Assembly (NCBI RefSeq): GCF_001905465.1
Contig: NZ_LISX01000002.1
Location: forward strand, 433,425-497,424
Source of the DNA: Kitasatospora sp. CB01950
GTDB lineage: Bacteria > Actinomycetota > Actinomycetes > Streptomycetales > Streptomycetaceae
DNA: 64,000 nucleotides
Reading direction: 5' to 3'
In this document: positions 1-8,108 of the stretch, in pieces
How the letters are laid out: every line of letters begins with the position of its first letter
How positions within the stretch are numbered: position 1 is the first letter of the stretch
Translations under genes and position numbers: made by a program
Notes under the pieces: generated by a model
The model's input: the letters and a program-made list of their open reading frames with translations, nothing else
Database searches by the model: none
Told to the model about the DNA's origin: nothing

Positions 1-651
1 CTCGAAGGTGCCGAAGAGCCGGTCCCAGACGATCAGGATGCCGCCGTAGTTCTTGTCGAGGTACTGGCCCTGCGAGCCGTGGTGGGCGCGGTGGTGGCTC
101 GGCGTGTTGAGGACGAACTCGGCGGGTGCCCACAGCTTGTCGACCAGCTCGGTGTGGATGAAGAACTGGTAGACCAGGTTGATCGCGAAGCAGGCCGTCA
201 GCACCTCCGGGCGGACGCCGACCAGCACGACCGGGAGCAGGAACGGCAGTGCGGTGACGGCCAGGAGGAACGGCTGCCGCAGGGCGACCGAGAGGTTGTA
301 CTGCTCGCTGCTGTGGTGCACCACGTGCACCGCCCAGAGCACCCGTATCTCGTGGTGGGCACGGTGGAACCAGTAGTACGCGAAGTCGACGGCGACCATC
401 CCCGCGACCCAGGCCGGCCACCCGGTGAGCTCCCACGGAACCGCCGAGTGCAGCCGCAGCAGCACCACGGCCTCGACCAACGCCCATGGTGCGGCGACCA
501 GTTGGTTGCCGACGGCGGTGGCGATGTTCAGCAGCGAGTCGCGCCGGTCGTAGGAGGGCAGCCGCCGTCGGCGCAGCACGAACAGCTCCACGAGCATGCC
601 GAGGAGGAAAACCGGGGCGGAGAGCCAGAGCACGAGCGATGCGAGGTCCAT
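1..651 (-). CDS. Sterol desaturase / fatty acid hydroxylase family protein (partial, 3' end cut by window)
   Basis: Integral membrane di-iron oxygenase of the fatty acid hydroxylase superfamily. Seen: two hydrophobic N-terminal segments, a His box HRAHH at about residues 96-100, a second HVVHH box about ten residues later, and a third box SHHRAHHG in the C-terminal half. This is the eight-histidine pattern that binds the diiron centre. The ATG at 651 starts MDLASL. 217 codons are in the window and the C-terminus lies beyond position 1. It is divergent from the GntR regulator at 740, with a palindromic operator candidate between them, so that regulator may control it. The lipid substrate cannot be told from sequence. 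Confidence 0.85.
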   Translation of the reverse strand, partial: MDLASLVLWLSAPVFLLGMLVELFVLRRRRLPSYDRRDSLLNIATAVGNQLVAAPWALVEAVVLLRLHSAVPWELTGWPAWVAGMVAVDFAYYWFHRAHHEIRVLWAVHVVHHSSEQYNLSVALRQPFLLAVTALPFLLPVVLVGVRPEVLTACFAINLVYQFFIHTELVDKLWAPAEFVLNTPSHHRAHHGSQGQYLDKNYGGILIVWDRLFGTFE

Positions 652-671
652 GAGCCGGGAGCATAGGGTTA

Positions 672-684
672 CTGGTCCAACCAG
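672..684. promoter_or_regulatory. FadR/GntR-type operator candidate
   Basis: CTGGT-CCA-ACCAG is a perfect 13-bp palindrome. It matches the TNGTNNNACNA core known for FadR-subfamily GntR regulators. It lies between the divergent sterol desaturase gene and the GntR regulator gene, where a local repressor would bind. The regulator assignment is inference. Confidence 0.6.
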
Positions 685-739
685 ACAATGAGCAATTCAG
701 TAACTCCGCTCCCCGACGCACCTGGATATGCTGTGCCGC

Positions 740-1438
740 GTGAACCTCCGACCCGTGGGCCCCATGCCGCTCTCCGGCCAGATCCACCGTCAGCTGATGG
801 ACGCGATCCTCGACGGCACGCTCACCGGCGCCCTCCCGTCCGAACGCGAACTCGCCGAGACCTTCGGCGCCAACCGCCACGCCGTCCGCGAGGCCATCAA
901 GCGCCTGCAGCAGGGCAAGCTCGTCGAGGTCAACCAGGGCGGCGCCACCCGCGTGCTGCCCGTCGCCGATCATGCCGGGCTCGACCTGCTCCCCGAACTG
1001 GTCACCGCCCGGGGCGCGTTGAACGACGAGGCCACCGTCGGCGTCCTCGAACTCCGCGCCTGCATCGGCGCCGACGCCGCCCGCCTCTGCGCCGAACGCT
1101 CCCCGTCCGTCGGCACCCACCTGCTCGACCTGCTGCCGAACGACGCCATGCCCGACGCCGAACTCGCCGCCACCAGCGCCGCCTACTGGACCGCCGTCGT
1201 CACCGGCACCAACAGCCTCCCGTACCGCCTCGCCCTCAACACCCTGCTGGCAGGCCTCGAAGCGATCGGCGACTCCCCGGCCGCCAAGCACTTCATGACC
1301 GCCCTGCGGGACGAGTCCCGCCGGGCGGGCGAGTTGGAGGAACTGGCCCACGCGATCGCCCGCGCCGAGGGCGCTGCGGCGCGCGAGGCGGCGAGCCGGC
1401 TGCTCAACTCGTCGATTGCGGCCGTGCGTTCGATGTAA
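740..1438 (+). CDS. GntR family transcriptional regulator, FadR/FCD type
   Basis: DNA-binding regulator. Seen: an N-terminal winged helix (about residues 10-75) with the GntR signature LPSERELAETFGANRHAVREA, then an alpha-helical C-terminal domain of FCD/FadR type with little ligand information. GTG at 740 gives the N-terminus VNLRPVGP, which suits the family. An ATG 12 bases upstream (728) sits inside a -10-like TATGCT, so translation from 740 may be leaderless. The perfect TGGT-N3-ACCA palindrome at 672-684 lies just upstream. Its likely targets are itself and the divergent desaturase. The stop at 1436-1438 is followed in the same frame by a MarR remnant. Confidence 0.85.
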   Translation: MNLRPVGPMPLSGQIHRQLMDAILDGTLTGALPSERELAETFGANRHAVREAIKRLQQGKLVEVNQGGATRVLPVADHAGLDLLPELVTARGALNDEATVGVLELRACIGADAARLCAERSPSVGTHLLDLLPNDAMPDAELAATSAAYWTAVVTGTNSLPYRLALNTLLAGLEAIGDSPAAKHFMTALRDESRRAGELEELAHAIARAEGAAAREAASRLLNSSIAAVRSM

Positions 1439-1831
1439 CGCAGGCCGCGAACCGGGTCGGCCGCAAGCTCAAGCAGCCTGGTCTCCGAGGCGATCGCCGC
1501 CCACGGCCTGAAGCTCCAGCACTACGCGGTCCTGGCCGCCGTCGCCGACGAGGGCCCGCTCGCCCGGGCGGACCTGGTCCGCCGCCTGGGGTTCGACCCG
1601 AAGGACGTCGTCCTGCTCGTCAACCACCTCGAACGCGAGGGCCTCGTCCTCCGCGAGCCCGACCCCCGCGACCGCCGCAAGAACGCCGTCACCGCCACCC
1701 CGCCCGGCCGCCGCCTCCTCCACACCTGCGCCCACCTCGCCGACCGGGCCAACGAACAGCTCCTCGCCCACCTCACCCCGGCCGAACGCCGAACCCTGCT
1801 CGCCCTGCTGACCCGCCTCGTCCAGGACTGA
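1439..1831 (+). pseudogene. MarR family regulator remnant (no start, frameshifted N-terminus)
   Basis: Reading 1439-1831 gives a good MarR core: AIAAHGLKLQHYAVLAAV, then a winged helix (DLVRRLGFDPKDVVLLVNHL) and wing (REPDPRDRRKN), ending at TGA 1829-1831. The frame has no ATG, GTG or TTG between the stop of the GntR gene and the conserved core. The missing first helix can be read in another frame (ANRVGRKLKQ around 1447-1475), so a single-base indel near 1475 probably broke the gene. It sits directly behind the GntR stop, in the same frame. Translation by readthrough or a nonstandard start cannot be excluded. Confidence 0.65.
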
Positions 1832-1881
1832 GCGTCGGACGAGAGCTCGTCCGCGTTCCTTCGGCCGCGGCGGGCGCAGCG

Positions 1882-2628
1882 TCACATCCGGGCGCGCAGG
1901 ACGTCGACCTCGCAGCCCGGGGCGAAGGGGTCGAAGCCGTGTTCGGCGAGCCAGCGGACCACGAGCAGGCTGCGCAGGGACCACCATCCTCGGATCACGT
2001 CGAGGTCGACGGCGGTGCCGTAGCCGGCGAGGAGGTCGTCGAGGCGGTCCTCGTGCCCGAGGGTGAAGGTGGCGAGGTCGTACAGGGGGTCGCCCTGGCC
2101 GGCCTCGGACCAGTCGATGATGCCGGTGACCTCGGTGCCCTCCAGGAAGACGTGCGCGATCTGGAGGTCGCCGTGGGTGAACGCGGGCGTCCAGGGGCGG
2201 AACGCGGCCTCGGCGACCCGGCGGTTGCGGGTGACGAGGTCGGTGGGCAGGATGCCGTTCGCCACGAGCAGCTCGCACTCACCGTCGAGTTCCGCCGCCA
2301 GTGCGCCGACGCTCCGGCCCGCCCGCCCCTGCCAGGCCGGGAGCGGAGCGTCGTGCAGTGCCCGGATGGCGGCGCCCGCCGCGGCCCACGCGGCCGGCGA
2401 CCCGGTCGCCGGCCCGCCGAGGCGGCCCAGCGTCGTCCCCGGTATCGCGGCGATCGCGAGCACGGGCGGCTTGCGCCACAGGACTTCAGGCGTCGGAACC
2501 GGCACCAGAGCCATCGCCCGGACCTCGGTGTCGATCCGCGCCTGATCGGCGTCCACCTTCAGGAACACGTCGCCGACGCGCAGCGTCGCACGCTCGGAGT
2601 GGGCCACGACGACCTGTATCTCATCCAT
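1882..2628 (-). CDS. Aminoglycoside phosphotransferase (APH) family kinase-like protein
   Basis: 248 residues with the APH/choline-kinase fold. Seen: catalytic-loop motif FTHGDLQIAHVF with the HGD triad and metal-binding motif GIIDWSEAGQGDP, in the usual order and spacing. The nucleotide lobe is short, and the ATG at 2628 (MDEIQVVV) is preferred over a start 57 bases upstream. It probably phosphorylates a small molecule. The family covers antibiotic kinases and metabolic kinases, so a resistance role is not implied. It stands alone between pseudogenes. Confidence 0.75.
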   Translation of the reverse strand: MDEIQVVVAHSERATLRVGDVFLKVDADQARIDTEVRAMALVPVPTPEVLWRKPPVLAIAAIPGTTLGRLGGPATGSPAAWAAAGAAIRALHDAPLPAWQGRAGRSVGALAAELDGECELLVANGILPTDLVTRNRRVAEAAFRPWTPAFTHGDLQIAHVFLEGTEVTGIIDWSEAGQGDPLYDLATFTLGHEDRLDDLLAGYGTAVDLDVIRGWWSLRSLLVVRWLAEHGFDPFAPGCEVDVLRARM

Positions 2629-2689
2629 GAACGCCCAGTATCCCGACGCCGGTTGCTCCTGTCCGGCGTACACAGCTGCGTCCACACGG

Positions 2690-3070
2690 CCGGTGTTGTG
2701 GTGGCTGTTGGACGAAGCGGCGATCCGCCGCCCGGTCGGCGGACATTCGGTGATGGCCGGTCAGCTCCGGTACCTGGCAGAGCTGATCCGCTCCGGGGTA
2801 GCGGTTGTGCAGGTGCTGGAGGTCAGCTCTGGCGCACATGCCGCTCTTGAGGGTGCGCTGACCCTGATGACGTTTGCCGATGCCAGTCCGGACGTGGCAT
2901 ATGTCGAGGGACCGCACACGGGTGTGCTGGTCGAGAGCACGGAGGTCGTGAGAAAGGTCCGCCCGACCTACGATCTTGCTCGGGCGGACGCCCTCTCGCC
3001 GGAGGCGTCGCCGGCTCTCATCGACAAGTCGGCAGAGGAGCACGCGAGTGAACAACACCGAAGCGCTTGA
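2690..3070 (+). pseudogene. DUF5753 (Scr1-type) regulator, C-terminal fragment lacking the HTH
   Basis: The translated stretch from LLDEAAIRRPVGG to SPEASPALIDKSAEEH matches the C-terminal half of actinobacterial DUF5753 proteins, with GAHAALEGALTLMTF and DVAYVEG in the expected order. The N-terminal XRE helix-turn-helix and the first half of DUF5753 are absent. Upstream sequence switches abruptly to the divergent phosphotransferase gene near 2628-2690, so a deletion or replacement removed the 5' half. The 3' end still overlaps the DUF397 gene by 23 bases, the normal arrangement of these pairs. Confidence 0.7.
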
Positions 3071-3254
3071 GTGGCGCAAGTCGAGCTACAGCGGCGGCAA
3101 CGGTGGCGAGTGCGTGGAGGTTGCGGCCCCGGACGCCGCAACGACCGCCGTCCGCGACTCGAAGGACCCCGCCGGCCCCCGGCTCCGCTTCTCGAACGAC
3201 ACCTGGGCGTCGTTCGCCGCCGCTGCTGCGGCCGGCTCGTTCGGCGGGCTCTGA
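3048..3254 (+). CDS. DUF397 domain protein
   Basis: 68 residues. Seen: the signature WRKSSYSGGNGGECVEVA, then AVRDSKDPAGPRLRFS and a C-terminal WASF segment, all typical of DUF397. These proteins are encoded beside XRE-DUF5753 regulators and are thought to act with them, as in the BldB/Scr1 context. GTG at 3048 overlaps the end of the truncated DUF5753 frame, as in intact pairs. Because the partner has lost its DNA-binding half, this copy is probably an orphan. No separate promoter is evident. Confidence 0.8.
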   Translation: MNNTEALEWRKSSYSGGNGGECVEVAAPDAATTAVRDSKDPAGPRLRFSNDTWASFAAAAAAGSFGGL

Positions 3255-3368
3255 ATCCGGCGCAGGTGGTGAATCTCGTGCGGCAGCATGCGCCGGGCGC
3301 GGCGATCGCGTTCAACACGAGCGTGAGCGACAGCGTGGAGGCCGCCGAGCGGTGGTTGTAGGTGCGGG

Positions 3369-4034
3369 TCAGGCGAGGGTGGCGAGGAGTGCGGCGAGTT
3401 CGGTGGGCTTGGTGAACATGGGCCAGTGGCCGGAGTCGAAGTCGTGGTACTCGACGTGCTTGGCGGCGGCGAGTTCGGGGGCCTGGCCTCCGGCGACCCA
3501 GGCGCGGACCTGGTCGGGGTCGAACTCGGGGCAGATCATGGCGACCGGGACGTCGTGGCGGCGGGGGTCCGTCAGGTGGACGAGGCCGCGGGCGACGGGC
3601 TCGGGGACGGGGACGGCGTCGGCGGCGATCCGGCGGCGCAGGGTCTCGTCGAGGTCGGCGCTGTCGCGGCCTTCGAACGGCGCCCAGCCGGGGAACGGCA
3701 TGACGCCGTCGCGGATCTCGAAGAAGTCGGCGTAGGGGTGGCCGTCCTGTTGCGGGTAGCCGCCGACCAGGACGAGTGGGGCGATCCGGTCGGGGCGGGC
3801 GTCGGCGGCGAGCCAGCCGAGGGTGCAGGCGGCGGAGTGGGCGACCAGCATGACGGGGCCGGAGGCGGCGTCCACCGCGGCGACGACGGCGACGAGTTGC
3901 TCGTCCAGGGTGGTGGAGGGCGTGGCCGGAAGTGTCAACGGGACCGGGCGGTGGCCGAGTTCGCGGAGGGCGGGGGTCACGGCGTTCCAGGCGGTGCCGT
4001 CCAGCCAGAGGCCGCCGATGAGCAGGATGTCCAC
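3369..4034 (-). CDS. Alpha/beta hydrolase
   Basis: 221-residue cytoplasmic alpha/beta hydrolase. Seen: an N-terminal strand and oxyanion region MDILLIGGLWLDGTAW, nucleophile elbow VAHSAA (serine in a G-to-A variant of GxSxG), and a C-terminal catalytic His in the DSGHWPMF segment. Length is usual for small single-domain members. ATG at 4034. No operon partner: the 3' neighbour is convergent DUF397. The substrate is unknown. The VAHSAA elbow is common in actinobacterial esterase-like proteins of this size. Confidence 0.8.
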   Translation of the reverse strand: MDILLIGGLWLDGTAWNAVTPALRELGHRPVPLTLPATPSTTLDEQLVAVVAAVDAASGPVMLVAHSAACTLGWLAADARPDRIAPLVLVGGYPQQDGHPYADFFEIRDGVMPFPGWAPFEGRDSADLDETLRRRIAADAVPVPEPVARGLVHLTDPRRHDVPVAMICPEFDPDQVRAWVAGGQAPELAAAKHVEYHDFDSGHWPMFTKPTELAALLATLA

Positions 4035-4132
4035 AGTGAGCTCCTGAGAGGTGGAGAAGCGGGTACGTCTCCAAGGCTAGGAGCGGTTCAGGACGATCTG
4101 CTTCCTGATTGTCGGCGGGCCTCGGAAAAGGA

Positions 4133-4993
4133 TCATCGGCGCGCGAGGAGGTCCGCCGTCCGCTCGGTGTGGCGTCGGCGCAGCGTGGCACCGGTCAGGT
4201 CGGCGCGCCCGAGGTCCTGATAGTTGGCCTGCCAACTCTCGACGGATGCATGGGAGTTGGCGATCGCGAACAGGTCCCACAGCAGCATGTCCGGCACCTC
4301 CTCCCCGGCCGCGCCCTGGTACGCCGCCAGGAACGCGTCGGCGACGGCCGTCCCGTGGAGCAGCGCCAGGTCGAGTCGGCACCAGCTGACGTCGAAGCCG
4401 CGCGGCGCCCGCGCGGCGCCGGACCAGTCGACGATTCCGGTGAGGTGCCCGTCCTGCCAGAGGACGTTGCCGGACCAGTAGTCGAAGTGCGTCAATACCT
4501 CGGGCTGGGAGGCGAGTTGGCGGAGGTGGGCGGCGAGGACCGGCGCGGCGGGGCCGGTGGCGGCGGAGCCGGCCGTCATTCCGTCGCGGAGGCCGGCGAG
4601 CGGGACGGCGTGCAGGCGGGCCAGTGCGCGTCCGAGCTCGGCCGCCGCGTGGTCGGGGCGGGCGGGGGTGATGTCGGCGCGGCCGGGCAGGCGGGTGATC
4701 AGGACGGCCGGCCGGCCGAAGCGGTGCCCGTCGGCGTCGACGTCGACGAGTCGCGGGGCCCGGCCGTCCAGGCCGTCGAGGGCTGCCAGCACCCGCGCCT
4801 CGGACGCCGCCGCGCGGTCGCCCGGCGGGAACCGGCGCAGGACCAGGTCCCGCTCGGGCTGTCGGGTGCGCAGCAGGTGGGTGGCGGCATGCGCACCGCC
4901 GGTCAGTCGTCGCACGGTACGGGCCGGGGCTGCGGCGCCCGCGGCCTCGCCGGCCCAGGCGAGCGCCGCTGCGGGCGGTTCGGAGTCGATCAC
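4133..4993 (-). CDS. Phosphotransferase (APH) family protein
   Basis: About 286 residues from GTG 4993; an in-frame start at 5098 would add 35 residues. Seen: nucleotide-lobe segment TVRRLTGGAHAATHLLRT, LVLRRF with the ATP-anchoring lysine position occupied by R, catalytic loop LTHFDYWSGNVLW (Asp and Asn present, HGD degenerate to HFD) and metal-binding GIVDWSGAARAP. The family phosphorylates hydroxyls of small molecules. Loss of the canonical lysine or the HGD glycine may alter activity. It is divergent from the WYL regulator at 5161. Confidence 0.75.
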   Translation of the reverse strand: MIDSEPPAAALAWAGEAAGAAAPARTVRRLTGGAHAATHLLRTRQPERDLVLRRFPPGDRAAASEARVLAALDGLDGRAPRLVDVDADGHRFGRPAVLITRLPGRADITPARPDHAAAELGRALARLHAVPLAGLRDGMTAGSAATGPAAPVLAAHLRQLASQPEVLTHFDYWSGNVLWQDGHLTGIVDWSGAARAPRGFDVSWCRLDLALLHGTAVADAFLAAYQGAAGEEVPDMLLWDLFAIANSHASVESWQANYQDLGRADLTGATLRRRHTERTADLLARR

Positions 4994-5160
4994 CGGGCCA
5001 TCCTGCACGGCCGGCCGGGCCCGGGCCACGCAATTCCCTGACCCCGGCCGAAGACCGCCGCCGAGCACCGAACCACCGGGAGCCGTCCGGTCGACCACGT
5101 TGGCCGCCCACGGCGGCGGACGCCCGTCCGACGCCGCGCCCGCGGACTAGGCTGCCGGGG

Positions 5161-6183
5161 GTGTCGACCGAGATGAGCCCCACTGCCCGGGCGCTGCGTG
5201 CGCTGGAGATCCTGCGGGCCCGGCCGGGGACGACGTCCCAGGAGTTGGCGGAGCGGCTCGGGGTGACGGACCGTGCGGCGCGCCGGTATGTGGCGATCCT
5301 GCGGGAGGCGGGCGTTCCGGTGGAGTCGGAGCGCGGCCCGCACGGCGGGTACCGGTTGCGGCGGGGGACGCGGCTCGCGCCGGTGGCGTTCACGCAGGCG
5401 GAGGCGCTGGGTCTGGTGATGGCGGTGCTGGACGGGCGTCCGGCGGCCGGTGATCCGGGTGATCCGGTGGGGGCGGCACTGGACAAGGTGGTCCGGGTAC
5501 TGCCGGAGGAGGTCGGGCGGCAGGCGGCGACGCTGCGCGAGCACGCGGCGGCCGCGCCGGACCCGTGGGCGGTGTACGCGGATCCGGGGGTGGTGAACAC
5601 GCTGGTGGAGGCGGTGGCGGCGCGGCGGCGCGTGGTGATCGCGTACCGGACCCAGGCCGGCAACGAGTGGCGGGCGGAGGTCGATCCGTGGGCGGTGGTG
5701 GCGCGCCGGGCCCGCTGGTACCTGCTGTGCCACTCGCACCGGGCGGACGCGGTGCGCACCTACCGGATCGACCGGGTGCAGGCGGCCGAGGAGACCACGA
5801 CCGGGTTCCGAATGCCGCCGGACCTGGACCCGGTGGCCCTGCTGGAGGCCCATCTCGGCACGGGCTGGACCTATCCGACGCACGTGCTGTTCGACGCCCC
5901 GCTGGAGGAGGTCGCCCCGTGGATCAGCGCCCCGATGGGCCGGCTGCAGGCGTCGGACGGGCGTTGCGTGCTGCACGGCAGCACCCGCAATCCGGCGATG
6001 TACGCGCAGGAGTGGCTGGCGGCCGTCCCGTTCGACTTCCGGGTGCTGGGCGGGGCGGAGCTGCGCGCAGCGGTCGCCGAAACGGCCGCCCGCCTCACCG
6101 CCGCCGTCAGACCACCGAGGCCTGAGCCGGAGCCTGGGCCCGAGGCCCCGGCCCCCGTTACTGACTTCGGCCTGTCAGGGTGA
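5161..6183 (+). CDS. WYL domain transcriptional regulator (YafY type)
   Basis: 340 residues. Seen: N-terminal winged helix (about 10-65: LRALEILRARPGTTSQELAE, then VTDRAARRYVAILREAG and the wing ERGPHGGYRL), a central WYL domain (about 140-215) with the motif ARWYLLCHSHRA and a conserved TYRIDRV, and a C-terminal WCX-like extension. Such proteins bind nucleic acid or nucleotide ligands and act as repressors or activators. GTG at 5161 follows directly on the short divergent gap to the phosphotransferase gene, which is a plausible target. Confidence 0.85.
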   Translation: MSTEMSPTARALRALEILRARPGTTSQELAERLGVTDRAARRYVAILREAGVPVESERGPHGGYRLRRGTRLAPVAFTQAEALGLVMAVLDGRPAAGDPGDPVGAALDKVVRVLPEEVGRQAATLREHAAAAPDPWAVYADPGVVNTLVEAVAARRRVVIAYRTQAGNEWRAEVDPWAVVARRARWYLLCHSHRADAVRTYRIDRVQAAEETTTGFRMPPDLDPVALLEAHLGTGWTYPTHVLFDAPLEEVAPWISAPMGRLQASDGRCVLHGSTRNPAMYAQEWLAAVPFDFRVLGGAELRAAVAETAARLTAAVRPPRPEPEPGPEAPAPVTDFGLSG

Positions 6184-6360
6184 CGTTGGACTGTCGAGGG
6201 CGAGACCGGTACTGGTCCGCCTTGGCAGCCGGCGTTTCGTCAGTGCAACCTCACATGTCACACTTCTGATAGTTCGAACAGTGTCCGCATGTGGGAAGAC
6301 CCCGGCGAACACCCCTCACCCCAAGCCGCGGTCCGCACCCGAGGAGAGGAAGACAGGTCA

Positions 6361-7176
6361 ATGGTTCGATCGGTCGACAGATTCGTCGAGACCTCCGACG
6401 GCGGAAAGATCTTCGCCTCGCAGGCGGGTGTCGGGTCCGACCTGGTCCTGCTGAACGCCGGGGCCATGGACCTTCGGATGTGGGACTCCAACCTCGGCGC
6501 CCTCGCCGCCGGGCACCGGGTGACCAGGTACGACGATCGCGGCACCGGCACGCGCTCCGCGAAACCGGTGCGTCCGTGGTCCTTCACGCGCGACCTGCTC
6601 GCCGTCCTGGACGCGCTGGACGTCGCGCGCCCGGTGCTGGTCGGATCGTCCGACGGGGGCCGCAAGGCCCTCGACTTCGCCGTGGCACACCCCGACCGGG
6701 TGTCCGGCCTGATCCTGGTCGGCACCGCCATGTACCTTCCGGACCCCGATCCGGAGGACCGGGCCGCCCTGGCCGCCCTCCTGCACGCCCTCACCCCTCG
6801 CCAACACGCCGTCGACCGGGGCGACTTCGCCGCCGCGGCCAGCCACGACCTGAATGTCTGGTCCCCCAGGACCACGCCGGAACAGCGCGCCCGCATCCAG
6901 GAGATGTACGCCGACTCGCCCGGCTTCTTCGCCGGGTGGCCCGCCGAGCCGCTGCCCGAGGCCCGGCCGGGGATCGAACATCTGGGCCTCGTCCAGGCGC
7001 CGACTACGGTCGTGGTCGGCGAGCACGAGACGGACTTCACCCGACGCTGCGCGCTGCGGATCTCGCACGGTGTGTCGGGCACCCGGCGGATCGACGTTCC
7101 CGGCGCCGACCATTTCGTCAACCTGACGCGCCCGGACGCCTTCCATCAGCTGGTCACCGAGTTCCGACCCGCGTAA
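6361..7176 (+). CDS. Alpha/beta hydrolase
   Basis: 271 residues. The ATG at 6361 has a purine-rich site (GAGGAGAGGAAG) about 8 bases upstream, so it is preferred over an in-frame ATG at 6289. Seen: SDLVLLNAGAMDLRMWD oxyanion region, DDRGTGTRS after strand 4, nucleophile elbow GSSDGG, and C-terminal Asp (VVGEHETDF) and His (GADHFVNL) giving a complete Ser-Asp-His triad. The fold resembles peroxidase/lactonase-like hydrolases. It is monocistronic, and the substrate is unknown. Confidence 0.85.
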   Translation: MVRSVDRFVETSDGGKIFASQAGVGSDLVLLNAGAMDLRMWDSNLGALAAGHRVTRYDDRGTGTRSAKPVRPWSFTRDLLAVLDALDVARPVLVGSSDGGRKALDFAVAHPDRVSGLILVGTAMYLPDPDPEDRAALAALLHALTPRQHAVDRGDFAAAASHDLNVWSPRTTPEQRARIQEMYADSPGFFAGWPAEPLPEARPGIEHLGLVQAPTTVVVGEHETDFTRRCALRISHGVSGTRRIDVPGADHFVNLTRPDAFHQLVTEFRPA

Positions 7177-7260
7177 GGGCACCGACCGACACACCACCGG
7201 TACAGCCACCGCTTCGGGCTCATCAGGCACTTCGCACAGATTCACCCTGACGCGCCGAAG

Positions 7261-7899
7261 TCAGTAGTCGGTGAGGGCCAGTTTGGCCCCGAAGCCGATC
7301 ACGGCGGTCCCGGTGATCCGGTCCAGCACCCGCCGTGCGGCGGGGCGGCGCAGCCAGTTGCGCAGGGTGTGGGCGAAGGCGATCAGGACGGCGGACCAGA
7401 GGGTGCCCTCGACCACGTGCACCGAGGTGAGCAGCACGCCGGCGGCCAGGTGCGGTTCGTCGGCGGGGATGAACGGCGGCAGCACGGCGACGTAGAACAC
7501 GCCGACTTTCGGGTTGAGCAGGTTGGTGAGCGTCCCGCGCCGCCAACCTGCCCACCAGCCGCCGGAGTTGACGGTCTCCTCGGCGGCGAGGTCGGTCTCC
7601 TGGTGGCGGTTGCGGAGCATCTGGACGCCCATCCACAGCAGGTAGCAGACGCCGGCCCAGCGGAGCGTCTCGTAGGCGGCGCGGGAGGCGGTGAGCAGCA
7701 CGCTGAGGCCGGCGGCGGACGCGGCGCCCCAGAGCAGGGTGCCGGTCTGGATGCCGAGGACGACGCCCCAGGCCTGTCGGCGTCCGCCGAGGGCGGCGGT
7801 GCGCAGGATGAGGGCGGTGTCGAGGCCGGGGGTGAGTGTGAGCAGGCCCACGACCAGTGCGAACGAGGCGAGGGGGGCGGCCATGGCGGTGAGATCCAT
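7261..7899 (-). CDS. LysE/RhtB family amino acid exporter
   Basis: 212 residues, the normal length for the family, with five to six hydrophobic segments. Seen: N-terminal motif TPGLDTALILRTAALGGRRQAWGVVLGIQTG, the LysE/RhtB signature region, and WMGVQMLRNR after the third helix, then NLLNPKVGVFYVAVLPPFI. These inner-membrane carriers export amino acids or homoserine-lactone-like compounds. A 39-residue ORF ends 6 bases upstream of its start and is probably co-transcribed. Confidence 0.9.
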   Translation of the reverse strand: MDLTAMAAPLASFALVVGLLTLTPGLDTALILRTAALGGRRQAWGVVLGIQTGTLLWGAASAAGLSVLLTASRAAYETLRWAGVCYLLWMGVQMLRNRHQETDLAAEETVNSGGWWAGWRRGTLTNLLNPKVGVFYVAVLPPFIPADEPHLAAGVLLTSVHVVEGTLWSAVLIAFAHTLRNWLRRPAARRVLDRITGTAVIGFGAKLALTDY

Positions 7900-7905
7900 G
7901 GGCTG

Positions 7906-8025
7906 TCAGTCTACGGGACGGCCGAAGCGGGCCAGGCAGTGCCATACCTTCTTCAGCTCCTGCGGGTCGTGCTGTCCGCTGCGGGCGGCGACGTGGGCCA
8001 GGGCGCGGACTTCGGGGGTGTCCAT
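7906..8025 (-). CDS. Small 39-residue protein upstream of lysE-type gene
   Basis: ATG at 8025 to TGA at 7906-7908. The product begins MDTPEVRALAHVAARSG and ends HCLARFGRPVD. It is soluble, mostly helical, with a charged middle (HDPQELKKVWH). It has the codon bias of its neighbours and lies 6 bases before the exporter start. No family is recognised. It could be a real small protein or a leader ORF whose translation affects the exporter. Support is codon use and tight spacing only. Confidence 0.45.
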   Translation of the reverse strand: MDTPEVRALAHVAARSGQHDPQELKKVWHCLARFGRPVD

Positions 8026-8108
8026 GCGCCCGCAGTCTCGCGCCCGTCGGACCTGCGGCGCAGCCGGTTTTCGTCACGGCCGCGCCGCACGCCTCAACTA
8101 CTGTGCCG

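Noticed and set aside
688..2850. A 720-codon plus-strand frame across the GntR, MarR and phosphotransferase region
   Set aside because: Arg/Pro-rich shadow frame typical of high-GC DNA; it crosses recognised genes in other frames. Only the piece around 1447-1475 is of interest, as the lost MarR N-terminus.
3255..3361. Short frame NPAQVVNLVRQHAPGAAIAFN after the DUF397 gene
   Set aside because: About 35 codons, no start of its own and no recognised family; too short to call.
6203..6290. ACACT...AGTGT arms upstream of the 6361 hydrolase
   Set aside because: Only 5-bp arms 15 bases apart; could occur by chance and no regulator adjoins.
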